This document shows positions 44,701-53,799 of a DNA stretch of 64,000 nucleotides, piece by piece. Location: assembly GCA_035079385.1 (NCBI GenBank), contig JAVHKY010000013.1:6508001-6572000 (forward strand), in the 5' to 3' direction. The position numbers and the translations under genes are program-made. Every line of letters begins with the position of its first letter. Within the stretch, counting starts at the first letter, position 1. Under the pieces are notes generated by a model. That model worked only from the letters and a program-made list of their open reading frames with translations, had not been told where the DNA came from and searched no databases. The DNA comes from Aspidiotus rigidus (Eukaryota > Arthropoda > Insecta > Hemiptera > Diaspididae).

Positions 44701-47225
44701 TTGTACTCTCTTTTGGACCGAATCACCCATTTGGGTCCTTTGCAGAGTATTTTACCCACTTTTTTCAGACTCCGCGCGAAATTTCACTAGAGACTTGAGT
44801 AAAAAATACAAAGTTTGAGGGATTTTCATTTTGGGGAATTTTTGGCCCCTTTTTGGCCCAGTCACTCATTTTGGTGTTTTGCAGAATTTTGTAACTACTT
44901 TTTTCATTTTTTTCTTCAAATTTACTTGGAGTTGCAATTTCTCAAAATGTTTGAAATTTACTCAAATACTACAAAATTAATCATTTTTGAACACTATTTT
45001 GAGAACCACGACAAATTGGTCAATTTTCGGCACATTTCGGTTCATAACTTGGTTCGGAAAAGTCATAGAAACTTCGTATTTGGCGCCAATTAAAGATAAA
45101 ATTGAGATACAAGTTTCGTACATTTTAAGTTTACTGTAACGTTTCGCGGTTTTGCACTAGAACAAATTTAGTCCGAAATCCCATTCAACAATTAACATCA
45201 TTTTGGCGCACCCTATATGCCTTAGTATACCGGATGGGGCATAAAGATGTCACCAGTCGAATGCGAGTTTGCGCTAAATCTGTCGTAGCGCGAAAACGCA
45301 AAACGTTAGACATATAGTTTAAATGTACAAATTTTGTATCTCAATTTTATCTTTAATTTGAGCTATATCCGAAGTTTCTACGACTTTTCTGAACCGAGTT
45401 GTGGTCCAAAACGTGACAATTGACCAATTGCCAAGATTTTGAAAATAAGAAATTCAAAAATCCAAGCTTCATAGGGTTATTGAGGTATTTTTTTCGCCGC
45501 GTCAAATTTCACTTTCAAATCGGATAACATAATTTATGGAATTTTTAAATGAGACAGTTTGCTTTCGTTGCCACCTTTATTATTCAAAAACAACTCGACG
45601 TTTCGACGCACCTCGTCGACATCATCAGGAAACGTACTGAAATAAAGTAAATTTCAGTTCATATCTGGTCACCTCTCTCTTTGTAATTTTACTTTATTTC
45701 AGTACGTTTCCTGATGATGACGACGAGGTGCGTCGTAACGTCGAGTTGTTTTTGAATAATAAAGGTGGCAACAAAAGTAAACTGTCTCATTTAAATTGAT
45801 ATCTGTTTGTCACGGAAAAACAAAACTTTCTTTATAATTTATGGAAGTTTGAACAATTTTTAATTTTTGCAAATTTCGGTAAATTGATCAATTTTTGGCA
45901 CATTTCGGTCCATAACTCAGCTCAGAAATGAAAGTTGAGTAGGGGCGCAAATTGAAGATAAGATTGAGATACAAATTTCGTAGGTTTAATGTATGCCTCA
46001 AACTTTTCGCGTTTTTGAGCTGGAGTGAATTTAGTCATTTAACTGGTAACATCTCTTTGCCCCACCCTGTATAACATATACGAGTTTCTCAGTCTTAGCA
46101 TACAGTACGATTAGACTATACCAGCTGCAAACCAGGCCTAAAGTAGGCATAAATTAGCCGTCAATGGATTTTATAAGCTTTGAACTAGGATTCAATACCT
46201 TAGCATATAAACTAGGACTAGACAAAGTCATACTCAAGCGAGAGTAATTTACAATTTTAGCCACAGAAATTGAACGACGCCGGAGCGCTTTCGATTAAAC
46301 AATCATTGTCAACGGGGACTGGAAAGACCGCATTGATTCTATGTAACTAGGTTTCTCTGCTTTAAGTATACATATTACATATAGGTAGTAAGATATTCGA
46401 GTTTTTCAGTCCTGGCATACAGGCGATCTATACTGGCTGCAAACTAGGCCTGAACCATGACCTTGACTTACTACAGGGACTTGGAAAAGTTTCGACCTTC
46501 AGCTTTCATTATACTAGATTAATACTAGGCTGGTTTATGGTGTAGGATCTGCCTACCTCCAAATCCCGTCAGTTTTTTCAAACAGGGAGCCCGTTCTACA
46601 GTTTTTTTTTTTTTTTTTTTTTGAAACTCGGAAGAATTTCGACTTCCAAGCTATATATACACATAGCTATATATTTCCAAGTCCTTGAAATAAGTCAAGG
46701 TCAATGATGACTTCAAACTTATAATAGGTCTAAGCATCCTTTATTCTAGTTTTATCCTAGGTCTAGGCTTCCTTGAATTTTCAATACCAAAACCAATTTG
46801 ACTCATAGAACAGGTTCCCTGAGATCCTCGTTTAACTTCGTCAAGGAAGCCGTCGTTTTTCTGAGTCCCCCTCCTATCCTATAATATAGCTCGAGGGTCA
46901 AAAATTTTCCAGGTTTTTGACTGGACAGCGTACGGCGCACGGAAAATTTTTAGAAAACTTCCCGTTAAAAAGGTTCCCTGTTAAGATTTGTCCCCAAAAA
47001 TAGCTTTGGTATGTTTACCGCGTAATGTTCTACGCATTTGTAAACTCTGTATATATAAGTTGGCTTTCTCTTTGTTAGAACGCTTCGATAGACGTGGAAG
47101 TGATCGCCCACTCTCCTCTACCATCAGCTGGTTACCAAAAGAATATTCCTCGAGGCAGGGAGTATGATCGACTTCATTCAGATTACCAATATGCATTGGA
47201 CGAAATACCTGGTAGATCACCTTAA
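32743..47225 (+). CDS. Nine-exon gene for a probable secreted protein, unknown family
   Basis: Exons: 32743-32785, 40346-40377, 41231-41296, 41693-41726, 41821-42004, 42115-42266, 42440-42508, 42972-43030, 47079-47225. All introns are GT-AG and phases chain without conflict; the sum is 786 nt, 261 residues plus TAA. Exon 1 encodes MEYVIFIIFLAILK, a signal peptide core. Exon 2 gives ESHPLHPEILK. Later segments include YDQYMKDFETTGRRIKQG, TKKLVPGGIENEVICLFDRV, KFRLADLNHNDIVYTEVKR and YFPYPFPGLALIEVGYVLPM; the C-terminus has VIAHSPLPSAGYQKNIPRG. There is only one cysteine and no known domain; GRR and KR pairs could be cleavage sites. Exon 5 is the weak point: its donor (GTGCAC) is poor, and a better donor at 42028 would need a frameshift. 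Exons 1 and 2 are paralogous to 61260-62362. The first intron is 7.5 kb and full of transposons. Confidence 0.55.
33040..33760 (+). mobile_element. Penelope-like element fragment with GIY-YIG and inverted terminal repeats
   Basis: The frame at 33160-33456 reads FYFVNTVMSHFSRLQDS, GKYGVYNAPLQCSDCSFIYI, then GQTGRPNIRYKEHID. This is the link from reverse transcriptase into the GIY-YIG endonuclease of Penelope-like retroelements (GVY...YIGQTGR). About 95 bp at 33040-33135 is the reverse complement of 33649-33745, sharing ACGAGCG..TTTCGGT, CCATCGACGG and CTGACTCAAGGAGTCGTAAAAG. Such inverted flanking pLTRs are known for Penelope insertions. The reverse transcriptase itself is missing. It lies in intron 1 of the nine-exon gene. 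Confidence 0.82.
33770..36660. other. Purine-rich strand-asymmetric tract
   Basis: From about 34540 to 36600 the + strand is rich in A and G (many AATAAA, AAAGAAAT runs), without a protein motif. A G run lies near 35019-35030. The open frame 36085-36285 is Arg/Lys-rich low complexity. This is intronic to the nine-exon gene model. It may be decayed retroelement sequence, but I found no supporting motif. Confidence 0.35.
36660..37460. repeat. Degenerate tandem repeats with TACTAG motifs
   Basis: The first part is a degenerate array of TATACTAG / TTTACTAG words. From 36950 to 37240, three longer diverged units carry GAGCGGAGCGAGTGAGC plus CCCAAAAGCTAT and TTGAAATATTCTAA. The same TATACTAGG vocabulary returns at 34160-34210, 43200-43290 and 46080-46760. 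Confidence 0.6.
37464..38160. other. T-rich stretch, no confident gene
   Basis: Open frames occur on both strands. One minus-strand frame includes MPPKTIPPESPKKVAQENE, which could be the start of a retroelement gag, but it stops after 19 codons. No other motif seen. Confidence 0.25.
38316..39192. mobile_element. Palindromic mariner-like foldback, copy 1
   Basis: The ends read CCGGTGATACCAAAAGACGTTATCAGTTAAATG at left (in part) and, at right in complement, CCGGCTTAGGCCGAAAGATG. They are flanked by TA. Arm sequence matches the palindromes at 43.3-45.2 and 45.2-46.1 kb, including GCAAAAACGCGAAAC. A 106-bp hairpin insert sits inside at 38558-38663. No transposase. Confidence 0.6.
38542..38679. 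mobile_element. Hairpin insert with 16-bp direct repeats
   Basis: ATACTTCATCTTTACA occurs at 38542-38557 and 38664-38679. Between them lies a perfect 22-bp stem (38568-38589 with 38603-38624) carrying TTCGGCACTGCCTC. Insertion into the older foldback is the simplest reading. Confidence 0.65.
39339..40292 (+). mobile_element. Non-autonomous Helitron, copy B (954 bp)
   Basis: The element begins TCTAATATATAAAGCAGAAA and ends CTAG at 40289-40292, with the CGCGCC-GGA-GGCGCG hairpin just before the end. It is flanked by A on the left and T on the right, as Helitrons are. It is nearly identical, in reverse orientation, to 17245-18202; I saw only scattered single-base differences. It carries no Rep/helicase, so it needs an autonomous partner elsewhere. 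It ends 53 bases before exon 2 of the nine-exon gene. Confidence 0.88.
40545..41090 (+). pseudogene. LINE RNase H fragment (decayed)
   Basis: Weak but ordered matches to LINE RNase H: THFTTGSESG (for HFTDGSK), LKFLLLSNSFSSLLAM (for ..LSDSFSSL), and NLPEHDAIELDSL (for the NE..D..A motif). Stops and frame changes separate them. It lies in intron 2 of the nine-exon gene. Confidence 0.55.
43200..43294. repeat. TACTAGGC-type degenerate repeats
   Basis: Words such as AGGCCTAAACTAG and ATAAACTAGGCTTAC recur, as in 36.66-37.4 and 46.1-46.8 kb. Confidence 0.4.
43295..45216. mobile_element. 1.9-kb palindrome with tandem arrays in both arms
   Basis: The ends are GGATGCGCCAAAATGATGTTAA (43298) and the complement of a near match at 45191-45213, next to TA. 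Outer arms share TTTGTATCTCA and GAGCCGAGTTATAG-like sequence with the other palindromes. Each arm also holds about three units of a 138-144 bp repeat (GTCAAAAATTCCCCAAAATG..., starting near 43640, 43778, 43922, and inverted near 44554, 44694, 44835). It is non-coding and lies in intron 8 of the nine-exon gene. Confidence 0.7.
45225..46075. mobile_element. Palindromic mariner-like foldback with nested insert
   Basis: Terminal sequences CCGGATGGGGCATAAAGATG (left) and, in complement, CAGGGTGGGGCAAAGAGATG (right) are flanked by TATA/TA. Arms of about 200 bp match those of 38.3-39.2 and 43.3-45.2 kb. TA targets and a CAGGG terminus fit Tc1/mariner-derived MITEs. It is interrupted at 45542-45833. 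Confidence 0.65.
45529..45846. mobile_element. Nested foldback insert with 13-bp direct repeats
   Basis: ATAATTTATGGAA at 45529-45541 recurs at 45834-45846. Between them lies an inverted repeat. The left arm contains GACAGTTTGCTTTCGTTGCC, CAACTCGACGTTTCGACG and the complement of CGTTTCCTGATGATG. The right arm has CGTTTCCTGATGATGACGAC and GAGGTGCGTCGTAACGTCG. The CTGATGA...GAAAC order resembles the core of hammerhead ribozymes known from Penelope-like elements, but stem II is not canonical. Confidence 0.65.
46080..47070. repeat. TACTAG repeats, decayed terminal motif and poly-T
   Basis: Contains TATACTAG-type degenerate repeats, a T run at 46601-46622, and a motif near 46284 (GCGCTTTCGATTAAACAATC) shared with 48594. 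A short inverted pair GACCTTGACTTA (46459) and its complement (near 46697) flanks the T run. No coding sequence apart from exon 9 downstream. Confidence 0.4.
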
Positions 47226-48580
47226 AAACAATTTACAAGAAACTAATCTGCTGTTCATTTTTGAAAATTATCCCAACATATTATAATATTAGGTGTGATT
47301 TAATGTTGAAGTGCAAAATGTTGAATTATATTGTTTTGCTTAAAGCTATGATTATAAAAATTTTTCTAGATTTTTTCATGATTTTTATCTGTTGATGGTG
47401 CGATGAAAATATTCCAGCACATGCTGAGTATATAATAATATTGATAAGTTCAATTTGTTCATTTACTTTAGGGCACATTATCAAGAATATGAAAAACCTC
47501 CACTTGACCGGGTAGTTAATTAAAAGACAAACACTTTTGGTTAGTCAACCGTCAATACCGGCAAGTCACTTTGTACCGTGACATATAATATACTGATTTT
47601 GTAATAATTATGTAAGTGGCAAAAACAAACGATATTGGAACGAACGCAGTGTAGCCACACGAGCAAAGCGAGATAAGCGAGTTCCAATATCTTTTGTTTT
47701 CGATACGAATTACAAACAGTACTTTTTATAATACATGTAGTGAAAGGAACACTTAGGCCTACAATTTAAATTGGTTATCGTTCAAATAGAATGTTGACAA
47801 ATTTTTCAAATGGCACCACTGACTTGATTTTCGCCACGGTTCTGATAACGGCATGTTTCGCTACAATAAATGAACACGATACGCAGCACTTTCGCTTCAT
47901 GTATTATAAACAAGACTGAGTCGCCATGCGCCTCAGTATCCGGGTCTCTTGGTTCTTTTTTTTCTAATTGACTGTTACGTGACCGAAATGTATTTTCTAA
48001 TTTTTTTCAAAAGATCATGAGCTTCTTTTCCGATTAAGATGTAGAGCTCAAGAAATCTCGATTTTTTCTACGTTAAGATCTGGAAACCAAGTGGTCTGCA
48101 TCTTTGTTCCACTCAGATCTGGAATCTTAGAGACTTAATATTTGCACATACGGTAAGTATATTACTATTAAGGAAGTATCAAGAAGAAACTTTTTTGAAG
48201 ACTGTCCAAAAATTTGAAAAATGCTACGGAAAAAAAATCATAGGTGACACAGAATAATATGTAATACGTGCAGTATTAATCAAACGATATACATTATCTT
48301 ATCATCAATATTCACTCTTGACGAAGACTGTACGAGAAATAAAATTTGCTAATAATGAAAAACTTCCTGAAATTTAGAAATTGCCATGCAAACATAAAAT
48401 CTCGAGTAACAGAGAATGTATGTATTACTTGACTGACGTCACAACACATTTTTCCGGTGAGAATTTTTTTTTTTTTTTCGCAATTGCATAGGGGCTCTCG
48501 CCTTGCCTGAGGCAAGAGCCCCAAAAAGGTATATTCGAAACGATTAAATACAAAGAATTTTTTACGAGAGCCACAGAAAT
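47226..48580. other. Intergenic DNA with a small hairpin
   Basis: At 47622-47700, AAAACAAACGATATTGGAAC and its near complement form a 20-bp stem with a loop of about 40 bases. At 48492-48523 a smaller stem, GGGGCTCT...AGAGCCCC, is visible. No gene recognised. Confidence 0.4.
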
Positions 48581-48589
48581 TAAAAACAG

Positions 48590-48690
48590 GCCGAAGCGCT
48601 TTCGGTTAAACAATCATTATCTAGCGAGATACGAAAGCATATCTAGTAGGAGATCACGCTTCATCAGGCGTAGAAAACATTTGGTACTAG
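48590..48690 (-). repeat. Penelope-pLTR-like motif
   Basis: In complement, this reads CGCCTGATGAAGCGTGATC, later TTTAACCGAAAGCGCTTCGG. The CCGAAAGCGCT(C/T) word also occurs in the Penelope terminal repeats at 33.7 kb and at 46284. It is probably a scrap of such a terminal repeat. Confidence 0.4.
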
Positions 48691-49358
48691 AGCGCTTATG
48701 CTACCGGCATTGGATTGTCAAAAATTGTTGACTGGAGTTAGGATTTACCAGCACTTGCCGTATGATTTCCCTTGAGGGCAGATTAACGTGATATAGCAAC
48801 GCTTCTCAAAATTTGCACCACAAAGCCCCAAGGCTCCCGGGAACCTTTCTAAGGGGCCCATGAATGCCGAGAAATTTTAGTAAATTTTTGAAGTCTCATA
48901 ATTTTTTATGATCTTTAATGGCTGCGCGTCGAATTTTCTTCTCAAACAGGGTTCCGCCGGTAAAAAGATTTGAGAAGTGCTGGTATAGGGCATAGGGAGG
49001 TCGGAGAAAGAATTTTATTTTGCCAAAAAATGCCAAAACCGAATAAATGTCGGAAACGCCAAAAAAAGAGTTGAATGTACGTCTTTACCAGGGACAGTGT
49101 TCCTCATTTCACCGTATTTTCGAAAATTTATTGACAAATTACCCAACAATACTCTGAAAACACTAATACAGACTCCAGAAACATGAATTGCCAACCTTGC
49201 TTTCATCACCACGTAATCGTCATTCCATCTGACCACAATCGAAGAATTAGAGAGTAGAGGGCTTTTGTTAGCTACTTATCCTCATTGACACTACTCTAAA
49301 TGGTTAGGGAACCTTTACTCTCTATGGGCCGACGATCTTTAATTAGCCACTTATAATT

Positions 49359-49740
49359 CACTACCCAACAGCCTAAAAATCGCTGAGCTGAAATTATCAA
49401 ATTGTAAATCAATTTTGAACGCTGAATTCAATGCCATTCTCAGTTTTTTGATAGGACGTCTCAATTTTTCGTATTCGTGAAATATTCACGTTTATTCGCA
49501 GCGCGTTGTTGCGGAACGTAACACAACTTCTTGATATCTGAAGTATCGGCTATCGAGAAGGAACGCTACGTTCCGCAACAACGCGCCGCGAATAAACGTG
49601 AATATTTCATGCGAATACGAAAAATTGAGACGTCCTATCAAAAAACTGAGAACGGCATTGAATTCAGCGTTCAAAATTCATTGAAAATTAGATAATTTTA
49701 GGTCAGCAATTTTCAAAAAGTTTGAATTTGTTGGGTAGTG
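49359..49740. mobile_element. CACTA-ended foldback element
   Basis: The element begins CACTACCCAACA and ends TGTTGGGTAGTG. Arms of up to 160 bp (best part 49405-49515 with 49567-49675) are reverse complements. TAATT stands at 49354-49358 and 49741-49745, a possible 5-bp target duplication. It is non-coding. CACTA...TAGTG ends suggest mobilisation by CACTA-type transposases such as the three broken copies at 4.5-15 kb, an inference. Confidence 0.72.
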
Positions 49741-49745
49741 TAATT

Positions 49746-51560
49746 TATTATGTAACGAGAAAAACGTCAATAAACGTGACTTGATTTGATTTGAAATGAA
49801 TATATGTAATAATAATATTTTATAATTATTAATTTTGAATATAAATATTAATTGATTAAATGAAAATTCAAATATTCAATTTAATATTCTAATACTTAAT
49901 TTTATTTCTTTTCCATTTTTATTAATATTTAATTTTAAATGATGAATAATTAAATTATTTTTAATAAATTTCATTTTATTAATTTTTTTAATTTTAAATT
50001 TATTAAATCAATTTATTTATCACTCATGTATCAACGCAGGTTTCTTTATCATGCATAACAGATGAATAAATATTATGTTTAAAATATGAACACAAATACT
50101 TACATTGAGTCGTCACGAGGGCACCATGGTGTAGGTAAACCCGGATGCTTGACTGAAATTCCATTGTTGTTTGGGTTTTATGCGTGTTATTGCGATTTCT
50201 CCAATTCAGTGTGACATGGTGCACGTGCCGTACCAGGTTTTCTTCCCCTCCGTCACATCAATTCTCAATCAGGTTATTAAAATTCTTCCTACCAAGATGG
50301 AGTCGTTTACTTTTTTCCTCCAAATATCACCGAGTCGCGCCAACGTAACTAACAATGCTCCTCCACTGTCACTATCTATCATCTGAGAAAAATACAAAAT
50401 TCCAGTAAGACGAAATTATCTTGAAACTAAGAGGTATACTGTAAACAGAAAAAACAGACGTAAACTTACAAAAATACAGGTTTGGAGGCGACCACTCACT
50501 GTCCACATGCTACAATCAACGCTTACGTCAAAGTTTCTCCAACAGTTCCTGTAGCGCGTTGCCATTTCCATCTTGGCGAGATCGTGTACTGGCGAATGTG
50601 GGATGAAGGACTGCAGCGGCAATACAACGACCTCGATGACCGTATTTCAAAAAAATACTCACCTGCTTCTAGCACGTGTCTTCCTGCCACAGGTGTACGT
50701 TGACGACGGTTTCCGAGAGCTTTCTGCACGATTTCCTACTGTCCAGTGCCCGATGTACATTGACTTTCAGGAGTACTGCAACTCGAGGAAACCTGCTCAA
50801 TGACATCGACGCGCTGTCCAACTCGTCTTTGGAATCACTAGAATACAGCACTGCAAAGAAGCCACCCTACCAACATTATATCCGTAGGGTGGCATAATAG
50901 ATTTCGCACCACAGTGGGAAAGAATTACCCTACCCACAGACCTGAATAGACATCGTACTGTTACGACCAAGCTGTCACCTACACAAATTCTTCATTTACA
51001 TTCTCTTTTTTCGCGTATCTTCTTTTTCTATATTAAATCCTTATCAAGCCCTCCTAAATTCAAAATCCGTTTTTATTTTAATTTCATCGCGTATCTACAA
51101 ATTCTTCATCCACATTCATTTTCCGCATATCTTCTTTTCCAAATAAAATTATCACTTCCTTCTAGACTCAAAATCCGTTTCGTTTTCAATTAACACTTTT
51201 TTCACGCTAATCTACCTACTTATTAAGACTTCTCAGATGTATCTGTGCTACCTAATTTTATTTGTACTATTATTCTCAAATAAAAGTATCCTACACTACG
51301 ATTTCATTCAACTGGATCAAAATTATAATACTTTGACATGATTTTTATTGTCCGTACAGTTCAACTTATTACTTACGTTGGGGTGTGTACAAATATACCA
51401 CTCTCATTTGACAGGCTCAAAATGATGATTTTTTATAATAAAACTGGTTATGCGACAACTTAATTTTGTGTTACTATTTTCTTGTGTGAGTATCCTGTGC
51501 TATAATTTCACTTGACTGGATCAAAATTATGATACCGCAGAATAATAGACTTTTATCTGT
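49746..51560. other. AT-rich DNA, possible minus-strand mini-exons
   Basis: 49790-50020 is almost pure A/T. At 50650-50870 the minus strand has AG/GT-bounded segments, for example one encoding LYSSDSKDELDSASMSLSR, but phases do not join cleanly. No confident gene. Confidence 0.25.
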
Positions 51561-51579
51561 ATAATTTCAGAAGCAAATT

Positions 51580-51837
51580 TTGCCAATATCAAAAAAAAAA
51601 AGAATACCGATAAATATTATACGCATTCTGGAGGGCATTTCTCATATTTTGAATGATGAACAGAGAATACGAATCCTCCAAATTATGTTTCTTATTTCAG
51701 GTGTGGTGATGGTCGATGATATGTGTGAGAATAGAGACGTGGTTGTTGTCAATGACAAGTATGAGAGTGACCATACACCTTCAGAGGAGTGTAAGGAAGA
51801 AATAAGAATTCTGAAACGTTCTCTCAGCGACCTGTGA
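51580..51837 (+). CDS. ORF upstream of the P-element remnant
   Basis: An 85-codon frame with INIIRILEGISHILNDEQR and EECKEEIRILKRSLSDL, plausibly helical. It follows a polypyrimidine AG at about 51570. It may be the part of the P-element-like transposase between the DNA-binding domain and the catalytic core, or an unrelated exon. No motif decides. Confidence 0.3.
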   Translation: MPISKKKRIPINIIRILEGISHILNDEQRIRILQIMFLISGVVMVDDMCENRDVVVVNDKYESDHTPSEECKEEIRILKRSLSDL

Positions 51838-51934
51838 AATGTGGGTATTACTGCAGCAGAAATAGTACTGAAAGTCAATGTTTGCGATCTATTGTTAAAA
51901 AAGCCATTCACAAACTTGAAGAATGTGATTTGTT

Positions 51935-52490
51935 GTTTGTGACCAAGAGACCAATAATATGAGCATGAGAACGCTATTGGGTACCGCGTCGTCTTCCTTG
52001 TATGTTTTTAAATACAATCTTTTACGTGAGCGTCTTCTGCTTTTTCTGAACATTATGTCTGAACCACGTACCTACGAGGACAATATTCTAATCGTACATA
52101 TTACCATTGATGAATCTTTGATTGTTGTCAATGGCCATGACATTTTTTTCCTATGGGATGTGCCTCATTTGTTAAATAACATCCGTAATAATTTGAAAAA
52201 AAAAACATTTTCTCATATAGTGAAGTGGGAATATATCAAATTATTCTGCCAACAAGATATGCTTTCGAAGCCGCGTTTGGCACCAAAAATCACCTCCATT
52301 CTCCCCCATGAGAGTATGCCTGGCCACGCAGGTTTTGAGTCACTCCGTCAGGGCCGGAATTTTGACGTATATACAGCTGAAGAAATTACCAAAAGAAGCA
52401 GTTCACACGGCTACTTTTATTGAGGACATGGACATATTGTTTGACACGTGGAATAGTGTCACCTTGAGCGTTTCCAAGAAGTACAAATGA
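51935..52490 (+). pseudogene. P-element/THAP9-like transposase remnant
   Basis: The frame starts VCDQETNNMSMRTLLGT, the DQ..N catalytic-region motif of P-element transposases. It continues to IFFLWDVPHLLNNIRNNLKK, the conserved D-x-PHL..S-RNN motif, then FSHIVKWEYIKLFCQQD and LAPKITSILPHESM. After a frame break near 52390 comes HTATFIEDMDILFDTWNS, another family motif. The order is that of THAP9 and P elements. The N-terminal THAP finger and the C-terminus are missing and the frame is broken. Confidence 0.75.
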
Positions 52491-52747
52491 CCTATTGCTG
52501 AAGGAAGCATTCACTGGGCTCATCTGGATCACTTGAACTTGAAAATACTGAAGTTTGAGAGAGTGAAATATAAGATCTTAAATGTTTTGATAATAAAATT
52601 TTGTATGTCATTGTTGACTCTATAATTGTTACGTCACATTTAAATTTCAACTTCGAAAATTCCAAAAAAATGTACAGGGCATGAAATGTTGAAAACTTCA
52701 AGAAAAATTGGAATTCCGGCTTCAAAAATTCAGAACAAAAATTGCAG

Positions 52748-52796
52748 ATAATAACAAAAGCTTTACCGAAGCCTTCGGTAAAGTTTTTGTTATTAT
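52748..52796. repeat. Short near-perfect hairpin
   Basis: ATAATAACAAAAGCTTTACC and its near complement form a stem of about 23 bp with almost no loop. An AG before and GT within make part of it mimic a mini-exon. Confidence 0.7.
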
Positions 52797-52843
52797 TTGA
52801 AATGAATCGCAACAAACATTATCTAAATCTTAAAAAATTGCAG

Positions 52844-53782
52844 TGCAAGGAACCTCAAAAGCATCAAGAAAGATTCAAATTCCACATCCAACAATTCCAA
52901 AAAGAAGTACAGTGCAAGGAACATCACTAAGAAAGGTACTTGGGGAAGTACAAATGAATGCAATGGAAGAACACAAAGTTCCTGAAAAACGAAGTGGCGT
53001 ATTGTCAAAAAACAAGGTATGTGTACTTAACAAAACATGTTGTAGGATCACATTGATGCATGGAGATAGATGAGGACTGTTCGCTGAAATAAGAGGGTTC
53101 AGATGAATCCAAATTGTATTGTGCAACAAATCTTTAAAATTCTTTTTCAGCCATCAACTCGCTGTTACTTTTGTTGAGTCTGTTGGGGGTACATCCTCAA
53201 ATTTTGTTGTGCGTCCAAATACAAAAGTTTGTCTTCATCATACATAACGGGGAAAGGTAGGGTAAGTGAGGGAGACTTACAAAACAACTGACTTTTCAGC
53301 AATATGAAGAGTGGTTTACATCTCATATGGTCATTTCAAAAGAAGAAATCAGTAATGATGGTGATGGTGACGGAGTTGGACGCCGTCTAGAAAACTGTCT
53401 AAACTTACGAGTGCAATTTCTCTCGAACACGTCATCGTCCACTACTGTATTCAAAATCGTAACAAAACTCGACCGTCACCCAAAAAGGTGAGAAAAAATA
53501 TTTATGAGTAAACAAGCCGTTCAAGTAGACTACTGCCTGAAGAAAGAATCAAATCTGATTCAGGATCATATTGATATATTCGCTCGCCCATATCCTGCGC
53601 TAGTCCCTATTGGAGAAGTACTAATTGTAAGACTGCGATTTATTTCGCATCAAGTGCTCAAAACGGTGACCCCATTGCTCTCCTACAGGGTCAATAAAAT
53701 GCCTACGGTCTTAAATTTACCACTGGACTTGTTCGATGTTTGCACGTCAGCAATAGAACAAGCAAATTTTGAATACGATTAA
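52844..53782 (+). CDS. Three-exon gene model, unknown protein
   Basis: Exons 52844-53016, 53300-53487 and 53689-53782 have consistent phases (1 in, then 0, then 2) and GT-AG borders (GTATGT, GTGAGA donors). Exon a: QGTSKASRKIQIPHPTIPKR and VLGEVQMNAMEEHKVPEKR. Exon b: QYEEWFTSHMVISKEEISND, then RRLENCLNLRVQFLSN. Exon c: VNKMPTVLNLPLDLFDVCTS ending ANFEYD and TAA. No start exon found; no domain recognised. Intron b-c is 201 nt, divisible by three, and would be read through if not for a TGA in the donor, so it could be a retained segment of a decayed ORF. A further candidate exon at 53151-53265 does not fit the phases. Confidence 0.4.
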
Positions 53783-53799
53783 GAGAAAATCCATGAGAT

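Noticed and set aside
26711..47225. Membership of the bicycle effector family of aphids and relatives
   Set aside because: The tiny exons and signal peptide are suggestive, but paired C-Y-C motifs are absent from the nine-exon protein and cannot be shown for the 26.7-kb exon.
50416..50900. Minus-strand gene with several mini-exons
   Set aside because: Some AG/GT-bounded segments look coding, but their phases do not chain and overlapping frames are open on both strands.
52748..52777. A 29-30 nt mini-exon just before the three-exon gene model
   Set aside because: The AG and GT around it fall inside a near-perfect 23-bp hairpin, which explains the sequence better than splicing.
53151..53265. 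Extra exon of the three-exon model
   Set aside because: It has a good acceptor, but the protein-like frame ends in TAA before any donor and the open frame does not match neighbouring phases.
53485..53490. In-frame TGA as a readthrough or selenocysteine codon
   Set aside because: It overlaps a good GTGAG donor and no SECIS-like structure was seen; splicing or decay is simpler.
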